Assembly: GCA_047517485.1 (NCBI GenBank)
Contig: JAKZSU010000153.1
Location: forward strand, 1 to 24,550
Length of the DNA stretch: 24,550 nt
Reading direction: 5' to 3'
DNA from: JAKZSU01 sp047517485
GTDB lineage: Bacteria; Pseudomonadota; Alphaproteobacteria; UBA7887
How positions within the stretch are numbered: the first letter of the stretch is position 1; every line of letters begins with the position of its first letter. The notes under the pieces were generated by a model that was not told the DNA's origin, made no database searches, and worked only from the letters and a program-made list of their open reading frames with translations. Shown here piece after piece: positions 1 through 7,152 of this stretch. A program made the translations under genes and the position numbers.

Positions 1-2
1 TC

Positions 3-122
3 TACCCGTTCAACGCCTTCCGCTCATTGCTCGGCATCGCGGGCGACACCTCTGCTCCAACCTATGCCGAGCTTTACTCGGGAGAGTGGCGGCACCCTAC
101 ATGTAGCGGTCATGGGCGTTAA
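3..122 (+). CDS. C-terminal fragment of an unidentified protein; not ribosomal protein L3
   Basis: A reading frame is open from the window edge to a TAA at 120-122 and gives 39 residues that include FNAFRSLLGIAG and AELYSGEWRHPTC. The codons mostly end in G or C like real genes here. In this cluster the gene before rplD should be rplC, whose end normally carries a Gly/Lys-rich VPGxKGG segment; none of the three forward frames shows it. The fragment ends 28 bases before the rplD start. The short Tyr/Trp/His-rich tail is loosely reminiscent of transposase C-termini, but I cannot assign a family. It could also be a chimeric assembly join. Confidence 0.35.
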   Translation, partial: YPFNAFRSLLGIAGDTSAPTYAELYSGEWRHPTCSGHGR

Positions 123-134
123 CCGGATAGGCAA

Positions 135-140
135 GGAAGG
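135..140 (+). promoter_or_regulatory. Ribosome binding site that decides the rplD start
   Basis: GGAAGG lies 10 bases upstream of the GTG at 151. No comparable purine-rich site precedes the in-frame ATG codons at 64 and 112, and the protein from 151 matches the usual start and length of L4. Confidence 0.6.
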
Positions 141-150
141 ATTGAACGCC

Positions 151-771
151 GTGAAGTGCGACGTAGTAAATCTCGATAACGGCAAAGCCGGCACGGTCGA
201 TTTGGCCGAGGATATTTTCGCTGTCCCGGTGCGCGCCGATCTGCTGCAGCGCGCGGTGAATTGGCAGTTGGCAAAGCGGCGCGACGACAGCCATCAGGTC
301 CAGACCCGCAGCGACGTCGTCGGCACCGGCGCCAAGCCGTACAAGCAAAAAGGCACCGGCCGCGCGCGCGCGGGCACGCTTAAGGCGTCGCAGTTTCGCG
401 GCGGTGGCCGGGCGTTCGGTCCGGTCGAGCGGAGCTACGCGATCGGCTTGCCGAAAAAGGTGCGCAAACTGGCGTTGAAATCCGCGCTGTCGTCGAAGCA
501 AGCCGACGGCAAACTGGTGGTTCTCGACTCGGCCGCGGTCGACGAGCCGAAGACCGCCGCGCTGGCCAAGCGCGTCGCGGCGCTCGGCTGGGGCAGCGCG
601 CTAGTGATCGACGGCCCCGAGGTCGACGGTAATTTCAAGCGCGCGGTGGCCAATTTGCCCGGCCTCGATGTGCTGCCGAGCCAAGGCGCCAATGTTTACG
701 ACATTCTACGGCGCGACACGCTGGTGGTGACCAAAGCCGGGATCGCGGCGTTGGAGGCGCGGCTCAAATGA
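151..771 (+). CDS. rplD: 50S ribosomal protein L4
   Basis: L4 binds 23S rRNA early in assembly and its extended loop lines the exit tunnel. From the GTG at 151 the protein is 206 residues, the normal family length, beginning VKCDVVNLDN. The conserved basic loop with KPYKQKGTGRAR and QFRGGGRAFGP spans about residues 62-91. The frame stays open upstream to 64, but those 29 extra codons do not resemble L4 and lack a good ribosome binding site. The stop overlaps the rplW start (ATGA), which suggests translational coupling. In Escherichia coli L4 represses its own S10 operon; the leader needed to judge that is outside the window. Confidence 0.95.
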   Translation: MKCDVVNLDNGKAGTVDLAEDIFAVPVRADLLQRAVNWQLAKRRDDSHQVQTRSDVVGTGAKPYKQKGTGRARAGTLKASQFRGGGRAFGPVERSYAIGLPKKVRKLALKSALSSKQADGKLVVLDSAAVDEPKTAALAKRVAALGWGSALVIDGPEVDGNFKRAVANLPGLDVLPSQGANVYDILRRDTLVVTKAGIAALEARLK

Positions 772-1061
772 ACCAGGAACGCTCCTACGACATAATTCGC
801 GGCCCGATTATCACCGAGAAATCGACCCAGCTGAGCGAGCACAATCAGTTCGCCTTTAGGGTCGCCAAGGATGCCACCAAGCCCGAAATTCGTGCCGCCA
901 TCGAGATCCTGTTCGGCGTCAAGGTGACCGGGGTCAACACCCTCGTGGTCAAGGGCAAGACCAAGATGTTTCGCGGGCGTCGCGGCAAGCGGTCCGACGT
1001 CAAAAAGGCAATCGTCACCCTCGCCGAGGGCGAAAGCCTCGACTACACGGCCGGTATCTGA
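768..1061 (+). CDS. rplW: 50S ribosomal protein L23
   Basis: L23 sits at the exit of the ribosomal tunnel, where it docks trigger factor and the signal recognition particle. The protein has 97 residues, typical of bacterial L23. The early PIITEKST motif is at residues 13-20, and the basic KGKTKMFRGRRGKR segment near residues 62-75 is the extended rRNA-binding loop. It overlaps the end of rplD by four bases and is followed by rplB after 20 bases, as in the standard S10 order. Nothing unusual is visible. Confidence 0.95.
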   Translation: MNQERSYDIIRGPIITEKSTQLSEHNQFAFRVAKDATKPEIRAAIEILFGVKVTGVNTLVVKGKTKMFRGRRGKRSDVKKAIVTLAEGESLDYTAGI

Positions 1062-1081
1062 GACCGGGGAGAAAGCGCGCC

Positions 1082-1921
1082 ATGGCACTCAAGAATTTCC
1101 GCCCGATGACGCCGTCGCAGCGCCAATTGGTGCTGATCGACCGATCGGAGTTGTACAAGGGCAAGCCGGTCAAGGCCCTGACCAAGGGACTGACAAAGTC
1201 CGGTGGCCGCAACAATATGGGCCGCCTGACGGTTCGTCACCGCGGTGGCGGGCACAAACGGCGATACCGGACGATCGATTTTAAGCGGCGAAAATTCGAT
1301 ATGCCGGCGACTGTCGAACGGCTGGAGTACGATCCCAACCGTTCCGCCTTTATCGCCCTGATCAAATATGAGGACGGTGAACTGGCCTATATCGTGGCGC
1401 CGCAGCGCTTGCACGCCGGCGATATGGTGGTGTCCGGCGACGTCGTCGATATCCAACCCGGCAACGCGATGCCGATGCGCAACATGCCGGTCGGCACGAT
1501 CATCCACAATATCGAGATGAAGGCCGGTAAGGGCGGCCAGATCGCCCGCGCCGCCGGCAACTATGCGCAGCTCGTCGGCAAGGATGCGGGGTACGCCCTG
1601 CTACGCCTGTCGTCGGGCGAGCAACGCATGGTGCGCGCCGAATGCATGGCGACGATCGGCGCGGTATCGAATTCGGACAATCAGAACACCAATCTCGGCA
1701 AGGCCGGCCGCAAGCGCTGGCTCGGCATTCGCCCCACCGTGCGCGGTGTGGCGATGAACCCGGTCGATCATCCCCATGGCGGCGGCGAGGGGCGGACCTC
1801 GGGCGGCCGTCATCCGGTCACGCCGTGGGGCGTGCCCACCAAAGGCAAACGTACGCGGCATAACAAGGCGTCCAACCGGCTCATTCTGCGCAGCCGGCAT
1901 CGCGCCAAGAAAAGACGGTAG
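1082..1921 (+). CDS. rplB: 50S ribosomal protein L2
   Basis: L2 is one of the most conserved large-subunit proteins; it joins the subunits and supports the peptidyl transferase region. The protein is 279 residues, close to the usual 273-278. The RNA-binding core runs through about residues 60-200, and the hallmark DHPHGGGEGR segment is at 229-238, including the conserved histidine at about 230. The C-terminus is strongly basic (SRHRAKKRR). A GGGGAGA ribosome binding site lies just before the ATG. It stands between rplW and rpsS as expected. Confidence 0.97.
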   Translation: MALKNFRPMTPSQRQLVLIDRSELYKGKPVKALTKGLTKSGGRNNMGRLTVRHRGGGHKRRYRTIDFKRRKFDMPATVERLEYDPNRSAFIALIKYEDGELAYIVAPQRLHAGDMVVSGDVVDIQPGNAMPMRNMPVGTIIHNIEMKAGKGGQIARAAGNYAQLVGKDAGYALLRLSSGEQRMVRAECMATIGAVSNSDNQNTNLGKAGRKRWLGIRPTVRGVAMNPVDHPHGGGEGRTSGGRHPVTPWGVPTKGKRTRHNKASNRLILRSRHRAKKRR

Positions 1922-1930
1922 GAGAGCGCA

Positions 1931-2209
1931 ATGGCGCGTTCAGTATGGAAAGGGCCGTTCGTCGACGGTCATTTACTCAAGAAGGCCGATGCCTTGCATG
2001 GCGGCGGGCGCAAGGAGGTCATCAAGACCTGGTCTCGGCGTTCGACAATTCTGCCGCAATTCGTCGGGCTGACGTTTGGCGTTCACAACGGGCACAAGTT
2101 CATTCCCGTGCTGGTGACCGAGAATATGGTCGGCCACAAGCTCGGTGAATTTGCGCCGACACGCACCTATTACGGCCACTCGGCCGACAAGAAGGCGCGA
2201 AGGATCTAG
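1931..2209 (+). CDS. rpsS: 30S ribosomal protein S19
   Basis: S19 lies in the head of the small subunit next to S13 and contacts the A-site tRNA region and the subunit bridge. The protein is 92 residues, the family norm. It begins MARSVWKGPFVDGHLLKK and carries the conserved TWSRRSTILPQFVG segment around residues 33-46 and the GHKLGEFAPTRTY motif near the C-terminus. An AGGAG site overlaps the rplB stop just upstream of the ATG. Only two bases separate its stop from rplV. Confidence 0.97.
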   Translation: MARSVWKGPFVDGHLLKKADALHGGGRKEVIKTWSRRSTILPQFVGLTFGVHNGHKFIPVLVTENMVGHKLGEFAPTRTYYGHSADKKARRI

Positions 2210-2211
2210 CG

Positions 2212-2589
2212 ATGGGCAAGCAGTCGACAGAGCGCAAGCTGCGGGAAAATGAGGCGTCGGCGATGTTGCGTACGCTGCGCACCAGCGCGCAAAAGCTCAA
2301 TCTCGTCGCGCAAGAGATCCGTGGCGTCTCGGCGGAGAAAGCGCTCGCCAAGCTCGCCTTCTCGCGGCGCCGGATCGCCAGTGATGTGCGAAAGGTTCTG
2401 CAGTCGGCGATCGCCAACGCGGAGAACAACCACAATCTCGACGTCGACCGTCTGTTTGTCGCCGAAGCCTATGTCGGCAAGTCGATCACCATGCGCCGCT
2501 GGCGGCCGCGGGCACGCGGCCGGGCCGGCCGGATCACGAAACCGTTCAGCCGGATCACTGTCGTGGTGCGCGAGCGCGAGGAGGACTAG
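2212..2589 (+). CDS. rplV: 50S ribosomal protein L22
   Basis: L22 binds 23S rRNA and its beta hairpin, with that of L4, narrows the peptide exit tunnel. The protein is 125 residues. The conserved ANAENNHNLD segment is at residues 68-77, and the tunnel hairpin with RRWRPRARGRAGRI is at 95-108, followed by the conserved SRITVVV strand. An N-terminal extension of about ten charged residues (MGKQSTERKL) precedes the core, a common alphaproteobacterial feature. The stop is two bases before rpsC. Confidence 0.96.
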   Translation: MGKQSTERKLRENEASAMLRTLRTSAQKLNLVAQEIRGVSAEKALAKLAFSRRRIASDVRKVLQSAIANAENNHNLDVDRLFVAEAYVGKSITMRRWRPRARGRAGRITKPFSRITVVVREREED

Positions 2590-2591
2590 CG

Positions 2592-3272
2592 ATGGGTCAA
2601 AAAGTTAATCCGGTCGGGCTTCGGCTTGGCATCAACAGGACCTGGGATTCGCGCTGGTACGCGGACACCGAGTACGGTTCGTTGCTGCACGAAGACTTGA
2701 AAATTCGCTCGTTTCTGACCAAGAAATTGTCTCAGGCCGGGATCTCCAAAGTGGTGATCGAGCGCCCCGCCAAGAAAGCCCGGGTGACCATCCACACCGC
2801 GCGTCCCGGCGTGGTGATCGGCAAGAAGGGCGTCGATATCGAGAAACTGCGTCGCGACGTCGCCAATTTCACTGAGAGCGAAGTCCACATCAATATCGTC
2901 GAGATCCGCAAGCCGGAGATCGAGGCCCAATTGGTCGCCGAGAATATTTCCCAGCAGCTTGAGCGCCGGGTGGCGTTCCGCCGGGCGATGAAGCGCGCCG
3001 TGCAATCAGCGATGCGGCTTGGTGCCTTGGGCATTCGGATCAATTGTGGCGGCCGTCTCGGCGGCGCCGAGATCGCGCGGACCGAATGGTATCGCGAAGG
3101 CCGTGTGCCGCTGCATACCCTGCGCGCGGACATCGATTATGGCACCGCCACCGCGCAAACCGCGTACGGCTGTTGCGGCGTCAAGGTCTGGGTATTCAAG
3201 GGCGAGATCATGGAACACGACCCGATGGCCCAGGACCGTCGGCGCGCCGAGGCCCAAGGCGGCCGCGGCTAG
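2592..3272 (+). CDS. rpsC: 30S ribosomal protein S3
   Basis: S3 sits at the mRNA entry side of the small subunit, where with S4 and S5 it helps unwind mRNA. The protein is 226 residues. The N-terminus MGQKVNPVGLRLG is the family signature. A type II KH domain is visible around residues 38-110, with the GxxG loop as GKKG at 77-80. The C-terminal domain carries the conserved NCGGRLGGAEIAR motif. It is two bases after rplV and 18 bases before rplP, the standard order. Confidence 0.97.
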   Translation: MGQKVNPVGLRLGINRTWDSRWYADTEYGSLLHEDLKIRSFLTKKLSQAGISKVVIERPAKKARVTIHTARPGVVIGKKGVDIEKLRRDVANFTESEVHINIVEIRKPEIEAQLVAENISQQLERRVAFRRAMKRAVQSAMRLGALGIRINCGGRLGGAEIARTEWYREGRVPLHTLRADIDYGTATAQTAYGCCGVKVWVFKGEIMEHDPMAQDRRRAEAQGGRG

Positions 3273-3290
3273 CGATCGGAGAACCGGAAA

Positions 3291-3710
3291 ATGTTAAGCC
3301 CCAAGCGCACCAAGTACCGCAAGGCCCACAAGGGCCGCATCCATGGCAATGCCAAGGGTGGCACGGCCCTCAATTTTGGCTCGTACGGCCTCAAGGCGAT
3401 CGAGCCGGCGCGGGTGACCGCGCGTCAGATCGAGGCCGCGCGCCGCGCGATCACGCGTCATATCAAACGCGCCGGGCGGATGTGGATCCGGGTCTTTCCC
3501 GATGTGCCGGTCAGTAAGAAGCCGACCGAAGTCCGCATGGGCAAGGGCAAGGGTACGCCGGAATTCTGGATGGCGCGGATCAAGCCGGGCCGGGTGGTGT
3601 TCGAACTCGACGGCGTATCGGCGCCGCTCGCGCGCGCGGCGTTCTCGCGCGGCGCCGCGAAACTGCCGATGGCGACCCGCCTCATCAGCCGCGTCGGCGA
3701 CGAGGGTTAA
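3291..3710 (+). CDS. rplP: 50S ribosomal protein L16
   Basis: L16 binds near the A site and the central protuberance and helps position aminoacyl-tRNA. The protein is 139 residues, against a usual 136-138. It begins MLSPKRTKYRKAHKGR and carries the conserved RMWIRVFPD segment followed by KKPTEVRMGKGKGTPE, around residues 64-95. The arginine in EVRMGKGKG corresponds to the position hydroxylated in E. coli L16. The next gene, rpmC, starts four bases downstream. Confidence 0.97.
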   Translation: MLSPKRTKYRKAHKGRIHGNAKGGTALNFGSYGLKAIEPARVTARQIEAARRAITRHIKRAGRMWIRVFPDVPVSKKPTEVRMGKGKGTPEFWMARIKPGRVVFELDGVSAPLARAAFSRGAAKLPMATRLISRVGDEG

Positions 3711-3714
3711 GGCA

Positions 3715-3924
3715 ATGAAAGCGGAAACCGTTCGCGCGAAAAGCGACGATGAGCTGTCGAGCGAGATGCTCGAGCTCAAGAAGGAACAGTTCAACCTGCG
3801 TTTTCAGCAGGCGACGGGACAGCTTGAGAATACCGCGCGGTTTCGCCACGTCAGGCGGTCGATTGCGCAGATCAAGACGGTCATCAACCAGCGCGTCGCG
3901 GAAGCGAAGCAGGCGGGTAAATAG
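3715..3924 (+). CDS. rpmC: 50S ribosomal protein L29
   Basis: L29 is a small helical protein next to L23 at the tunnel exit. The ATG at 3715 gives 69 residues, typical for the family. The characteristic ELKKEQFNLRFQQATGQLEN stretch covers about residues 20-39, followed by the second helix with RHVRRSIAQIKTVI. The frame is open further upstream inside rplP, but the family length, the MKAET start and the position four bases after the rplP stop support 3715. Confidence 0.93.
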   Translation: MKAETVRAKSDDELSSEMLELKKEQFNLRFQQATGQLENTARFRHVRRSIAQIKTVINQRVAEAKQAGK

Positions 3925-3929
3925 CAGAG

Positions 3930-4166
3930 ATGCCTAAGAGAATTCTTCAGGGGACGGTAATCAGCGATCGCGGTGAGAAGACCGTGGTGGTACGCGTCGA
4001 GCGGCGTTACAAGCATCCGCTCTACAAGAAGATTTTGCGTACATCGAAGAAATATTCGGCCCACGATCCGGATAACCATTTCAAGATTGGTGATGCGGTG
4101 CGGATCCAGGAATGCCGCCCGATTTCGAAGTCCAAGCGCTGGGAGGTTCTGGCCGAAAGTGCGTAA
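3930..4166 (+). CDS. rpsQ: 30S ribosomal protein S17
   Basis: S17 is an OB-fold protein that binds the 5' domain of 16S rRNA early in assembly. The protein is 78 residues. It starts MPKRILQGTVISDRGEKTVVV and carries the conserved HPLYKKILRTSKKYSAHD stretch at about residues 29-46 and the RPISKSKRW motif near the end. The ribosome binding site is weak (AGCAGAG), so coupling to the end of rpmC five bases away is likely. Confidence 0.96.
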   Translation: MPKRILQGTVISDRGEKTVVVRVERRYKHPLYKKILRTSKKYSAHDPDNHFKIGDAVRIQECRPISKSKRWEVLAESA

Positions 4167-4212
4167 GCGCCGCCGGTCGAATTTCCCCGAATACACTGAG
4201 AAAGACGTAGCC

Positions 4213-4581
4213 ATGATCCAGATGCAAACCAACCTGGACGTCGCCGACAACTCCGGCGCCCGCCGTGTCCAGTGCATCAAGGTGCTCGGCGGCGCGGGTC
4301 GCAAGACCGCTTCGGTCGGAGACGTCATCGTCGTCACGGTCAAAGAGGCGATCCCCCGCGGCCGCGTCAAGAAAGGCGACATTCACCATGCCGTCATCGT
4401 GCGCACGGCCAAGGAAATTCGCCGCCCCGACGGCGGTGCGATCCGCTTCGACAACAACGCCGCGGTATTGATCAGCAAGCAGGGCGAGCCGATCGGAACG
4501 CGTATTTTTGGCCCGGTGACCCGCGAATTGAGAGCCAAACAGTTTATGCGCATCGTCTCGCTCGCGCCGGAGGTTTTGTGA
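4213..4581 (+). CDS. rplN: 50S ribosomal protein L14
   Basis: L14 lies at the subunit interface, binds 23S rRNA and forms an intersubunit bridge with 16S rRNA. The ATG at 4213 gives exactly 122 residues, the near-universal length. The start MIQMQTNLDVADNSGARRV and the segments VKEAIPRG and RIFGPVTRELR are diagnostic. The frame is open upstream across rpsQ, but only this start fits the family. The 46 bases between rpsQ and rplN show only a weak GAGA ribosome binding site. Its stop and the rplX start share one base (TGATG). Confidence 0.96.
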   Translation: MIQMQTNLDVADNSGARRVQCIKVLGGAGRKTASVGDVIVVTVKEAIPRGRVKKGDIHHAVIVRTAKEIRRPDGGAIRFDNNAAVLISKQGEPIGTRIFGPVTRELRAKQFMRIVSLAPEVL

Positions 4582-4904
4582 TGGCCGCGAAGTTCAAAGT
4601 CAAAAAAGGCGACACCGTGATCGTCCTCACGGGTCGCGAGAAAGGCAAAAGCGGCGAAATCATTCGCATGCTGCCGAAGGAAAAGCGGGTGCTGGTGCGC
4701 GACGTCAACATGGTCAAGCGACACACCAAGCCAAGCCCGACCAATCCGGGCGGGATCGTCGATAAAGAGGCGCCGATTCACGTCTCGAACGTGGCCCTCG
4801 TCGATCCCAACGACGGCAAGCCGACGCGCATCGGCTATCGGGTGCTCGAGGATGGTCGCAAAGTTCGCGTCGCTCGCCGGTCCGGCGAAGTGATCGACCG
4901 CTGA
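4581..4904 (+). CDS. rplX: 50S ribosomal protein L24
   Basis: L24 is an assembly-initiator protein that binds the 5' region of 23S rRNA. The ATG at 4581 gives 107 residues, normal for the family. A KOW motif is visible at about residues 9-36 (KGDTVIVLTGREKGKSGEI), followed by the conserved VNMVKRHTKPS segment around 42-52. The start shares a base with the rplN stop. A frame open upstream of 4581 is only read-through across rplN. The downstream GGAGG belongs to rplE. Confidence 0.96.
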   Translation: MAAKFKVKKGDTVIVLTGREKGKSGEIIRMLPKEKRVLVRDVNMVKRHTKPSPTNPGGIVDKEAPIHVSNVALVDPNDGKPTRIGYRVLEDGRKVRVARRSGEVIDR

Positions 4905-4905
4905 C

Positions 4906-4910
4906 GGAGG
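4906..4910 (+). promoter_or_regulatory. Ribosome binding site that decides the rplE start
   Basis: GGAGG is five bases upstream of the ATG at 4916 but only two bases upstream of the ATG at 4913. The spacing favours 4916, which also gives the usual MARL start of L5. Confidence 0.6.
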
Positions 4911-4915
4911 CTATG

Positions 4916-5455
4916 ATGGCGCGATTACACGAATTTTATCTCGAGACCGTGAAGCCGGCGTTGACCGAGCAGTTCGGGTACGCGAACCAAATGCAGGTTC
5001 CCAAGATTGAGAAGATCGTGGTCAATATGGGAGTCGGCGAGGCGGCCCGTGACGGCAAGCTGATCAAGGGCGCGGAAGAAGACCTCACCGCGATTGCCGG
5101 GCAAAAGCCGCTGATCACCATTGCCAAGAAGTCGATCGCGAATTTCAAGCTGCGCGAGGGCATGACGGTGGGCTGCAAGGTCACCCTGAGGCGCGATCGC
5201 ATGTACGAATTTCTCGATCGGCTGATCAATATCGCCTTGCCGCGGGTCCGCGATTTTCACGGGGTCTCACCGGCAAGTTTCGACGGGCGCGGCAATTATG
5301 CGCTCGGGTTCAAGGAACAAATTGTTTTTCCCGAGATCGATTACGACGCGGTCGACGCGGTGCGTGGCCTCGACGTGGTGATCGTCACCAGTGCCAACAC
5401 GGACGACGAGGGACGGGCCCTGCTCAAGGGCTTCAACATGCCGTTCGTAAATTAG
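4916..5455 (+). CDS. rplE: 50S ribosomal protein L5
   Basis: L5 binds 5S rRNA in the central protuberance and contacts P-site tRNA. From the ATG at 4916 the protein is 179 residues, equal to the common family length; a second ATG directly before it (4913) would add one residue. Conserved segments are VPKIEKIVVNMGVGEA near residues 28-43, QKPLITIAKKSIANFKLREG near 62-81, RVRDFHG, and the C-terminal NTDDEGRALLKGFNMPF. It follows rplX closely and is separated from rpsN by 47 bases. Confidence 0.96.
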   Translation: MARLHEFYLETVKPALTEQFGYANQMQVPKIEKIVVNMGVGEAARDGKLIKGAEEDLTAIAGQKPLITIAKKSIANFKLREGMTVGCKVTLRRDRMYEFLDRLINIALPRVRDFHGVSPASFDGRGNYALGFKEQIVFPEIDYDAVDAVRGLDVVIVTSANTDDEGRALLKGFNMPFVN

Positions 5456-5502
5456 ATCGGTTGTCGGCCGACAAAGCGGTCGACTGATTTGGAGGTTGTT
5501 AC

Positions 5503-5808
5503 ATGGCGAAGCGAAGCGCAATCGAACGGAACAAGAAGCGCATCCGCATGGTTGCCAAATTTGCTGCCAAACGGGCGGAGCTGAAGGCCTTGGCCAAGGA
5601 CGAGTCGCAGGCGATGGAAGATCGCTTCGCGGCGCGGCTCAAACTCGCCGCCTTGCCGCGCAATGGGTGTCCAACCCGGGTGCGCAATCGTTGTGAGCTG
5701 ACCGGCCGGCCGCGGGCCTACTACCGCAAGCTCAAAATGTCGCGCATCGCGTTGCGCGAACTCGCGTCGTCGGGACACATTCCCGGCATGACCAAAGCGA
5801 GCTGGTAG
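5503..5808 (+). CDS. rpsN: 30S ribosomal protein S14, long zinc-free form
   Basis: S14 is a late-assembling protein of the small-subunit head. The protein is 101 residues, the long form; two separated cysteines in NGCPTRVRNRCELTGR do not form the paired CxxC zinc motifs of the short form. It starts MAKRSAIERNKKR and ends with the conserved RIALRELASSGHIPGMTKASW segment. A strong GGAGG lies at 5491-5495. It is 47 bases after rplE, the widest gap in this part of the cluster, and a 14-base perfect palindrome lies in that gap at 5461-5474. Confidence 0.97.
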   Translation: MAKRSAIERNKKRIRMVAKFAAKRAELKALAKDESQAMEDRFAARLKLAALPRNGCPTRVRNRCELTGRPRAYYRKLKMSRIALRELASSGHIPGMTKASW

Positions 5809-5821
5809 GGAGGTCGCGACG

Positions 5822-6226
5822 ATGACGATGAGCGATCCGCTCGGCGATATGCTGACCCGCATCCGCAACGGACAGCGTGTGCGCAAGACCTCGGTGCGAT
5901 GCCCGGCGTCCAAGCTCCGCGGTAATGTTCTCAATGTTCTGCGCGACGAAGGCTACATTCGTGGCTGGCGCCGCCTGGAGGAAGATCAGCAAGAGACCAA
6001 GCCGTTTCTCGAGATCGAGCTGAAATATCAAGGCGGGGATCCGGTGATTCAGGAAATCAGCCGGGTATCGAAGCCTGGTCGGCGGGTCTATTCCTCGATC
6101 AAGGATTTGCCGCGGATTTATAGCGGTCTCGGAATTTCGATCCTATCGACGCCGCGCGGCGTGATGTCGGATACCGAGGCGCGTGCCGCGAATGTCGGTG
6201 GCGAAGTGCTATGCAGAGTGTTTTAG
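5822..6226 (+). CDS. rpsH: 30S ribosomal protein S8
   Basis: S8 binds the central domain of 16S rRNA, and in E. coli it also represses the spc operon by binding its mRNA near rplE. The protein is 134 residues from the ATG at 5822, which has GGGAGG eight bases upstream; an in-frame ATG at 5828 would give 132. Conserved parts are SDPLGDMLTRIRNG near the start, SRVSKPGRRVY at 80-90, and the C-terminal block STPRGVMSDTEAR ... GGEVLCRVF at 109-134. The E. coli-type S8 site was not identified here. Confidence 0.96.
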   Translation: MTMSDPLGDMLTRIRNGQRVRKTSVRCPASKLRGNVLNVLRDEGYIRGWRRLEEDQQETKPFLEIELKYQGGDPVIQEISRVSKPGRRVYSSIKDLPRIYSGLGISILSTPRGVMSDTEARAANVGGEVLCRVF

Positions 6227-6235
6227 GAGGCGCGC

Positions 6236-6769
6236 GTGTCTCGTATCGGTAAAAATCCCGTCACTGTTCCCAGCGGCGTTGAAGTCGCGATCGTCGGGCA
6301 GTCGATTACGGTCAAGGGCAAACTCGGCGAGCTCAACCACGTCCTTGCCGACGAGGTCGAGGTCAGCCGCGACGGTGATGAAATCTGGATCAAGCCGCGT
6401 GGCGAGGATCGGCGCTCGCGTGCCATGTGGGGCACCGGGCGATCGGTGGTTCAAAGCATGGTGCAGGGGGTCTCCGAAGGGTTTACGCGGATCTTGGAGA
6501 TCAACGGCGTCGGCTATCGCGCCGCGGTCGATGGTTCGTTCCTCAATCTCCAACTTGGTTACAGCCACGATATCAAAATGGCGATCCCGTCGGACATCAC
6601 GATCAAATGCGAGCGACCGACCTTGATCACCGTGAGTGGGCATGACCGGCAGCGAGTCGGACAAATTGCGGCGGAAATTCGTTCGTTCCGTAAGCCCGAG
6701 CCGTACAAGGGCAAAGGCATTCGGTACGCGGGCGAATATGTCCGCCGCAAGGAAGGCAAGAAGAAGTAG
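6236..6769 (+). CDS. rplF: 50S ribosomal protein L6
   Basis: L6 has two similar domains and binds 23S rRNA near the factor-binding centre. The start is a GTG at 6236, with TAGGAGG at 6224-6230 formed across the stop codon of rpsH, so termination and re-initiation are closely linked. The protein is 177 residues, the usual length. It begins MSRIGKNPV and ends with the conserved RKPEPYKGKGIRYAGEYVRR block rich in basic residues. Order and spacing are standard for the spc cluster. Confidence 0.96.
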   Translation: MSRIGKNPVTVPSGVEVAIVGQSITVKGKLGELNHVLADEVEVSRDGDEIWIKPRGEDRRSRAMWGTGRSVVQSMVQGVSEGFTRILEINGVGYRAAVDGSFLNLQLGYSHDIKMAIPSDITIKCERPTLITVSGHDRQRVGQIAAEIRSFRKPEPYKGKGIRYAGEYVRRKEGKKK

Positions 6770-6771
6770 AG

Positions 6772-7140
6772 ATGGCGATACGCAAGGACAAATCCCTCGC
6801 GGCACGGCGCAAGCGCCGCAACCGCTACAATCTTCGCCAGCGCTCCAAGGCGCGGCCGCGGCTTTCCGTTTTTCGGTCGAGCAAACACATTTACGCGCAG
6901 ATTATTGTCGATGCCGAGGGCCGCACCGTGGCCGCGGCGTCAACCCTCGACAAAGATTTGCGTGGTGGCCTCAAGACCGGGGCCGATGCGGCGGCGGCAA
7001 CCGCGGTTGGCGAACTGCTCGCCAAACGGGCCAAGGATGCAGGCATTAGCGAAGTCGTCTTCGACCGTGGCGGCTACCTTTATCACGGACGTGTTCGTGC
7101 GCTCGCCGAGGCGGCGCGCGAAGGCGGCCTGAGCTTTTGA
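6772..7140 (+). CDS. rplR: 50S ribosomal protein L18
   Basis: L18 binds 5S rRNA together with L5 and docks it in the large subunit. The protein is 122 residues. The basic N-terminus contains RRKRRNRYNLRQRSKARPRLSVFRS-type sequence, followed by the conserved SKHIYAQIIVD strand. The C-terminal VVFDRGGYLYHGRVRALAEA motif is diagnostic. It begins two bases after the rplF stop and is followed by rpsE after 12 bases. Confidence 0.96.
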   Translation: MAIRKDKSLAARRKRRNRYNLRQRSKARPRLSVFRSSKHIYAQIIVDAEGRTVAAASTLDKDLRGGLKTGADAAAATAVGELLAKRAKDAGISEVVFDRGGYLYHGRVRALAEAAREGGLSF

Positions 7141-7152
7141 TCGGACAGGACG

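Noticed and set aside
64..150. Upstream in-frame extension of rplD from ATG 64 or ATG 112
   Set aside because: The extra residues do not resemble L4, whereas GTG 151 gives the family start and length with a suitable ribosome binding site.
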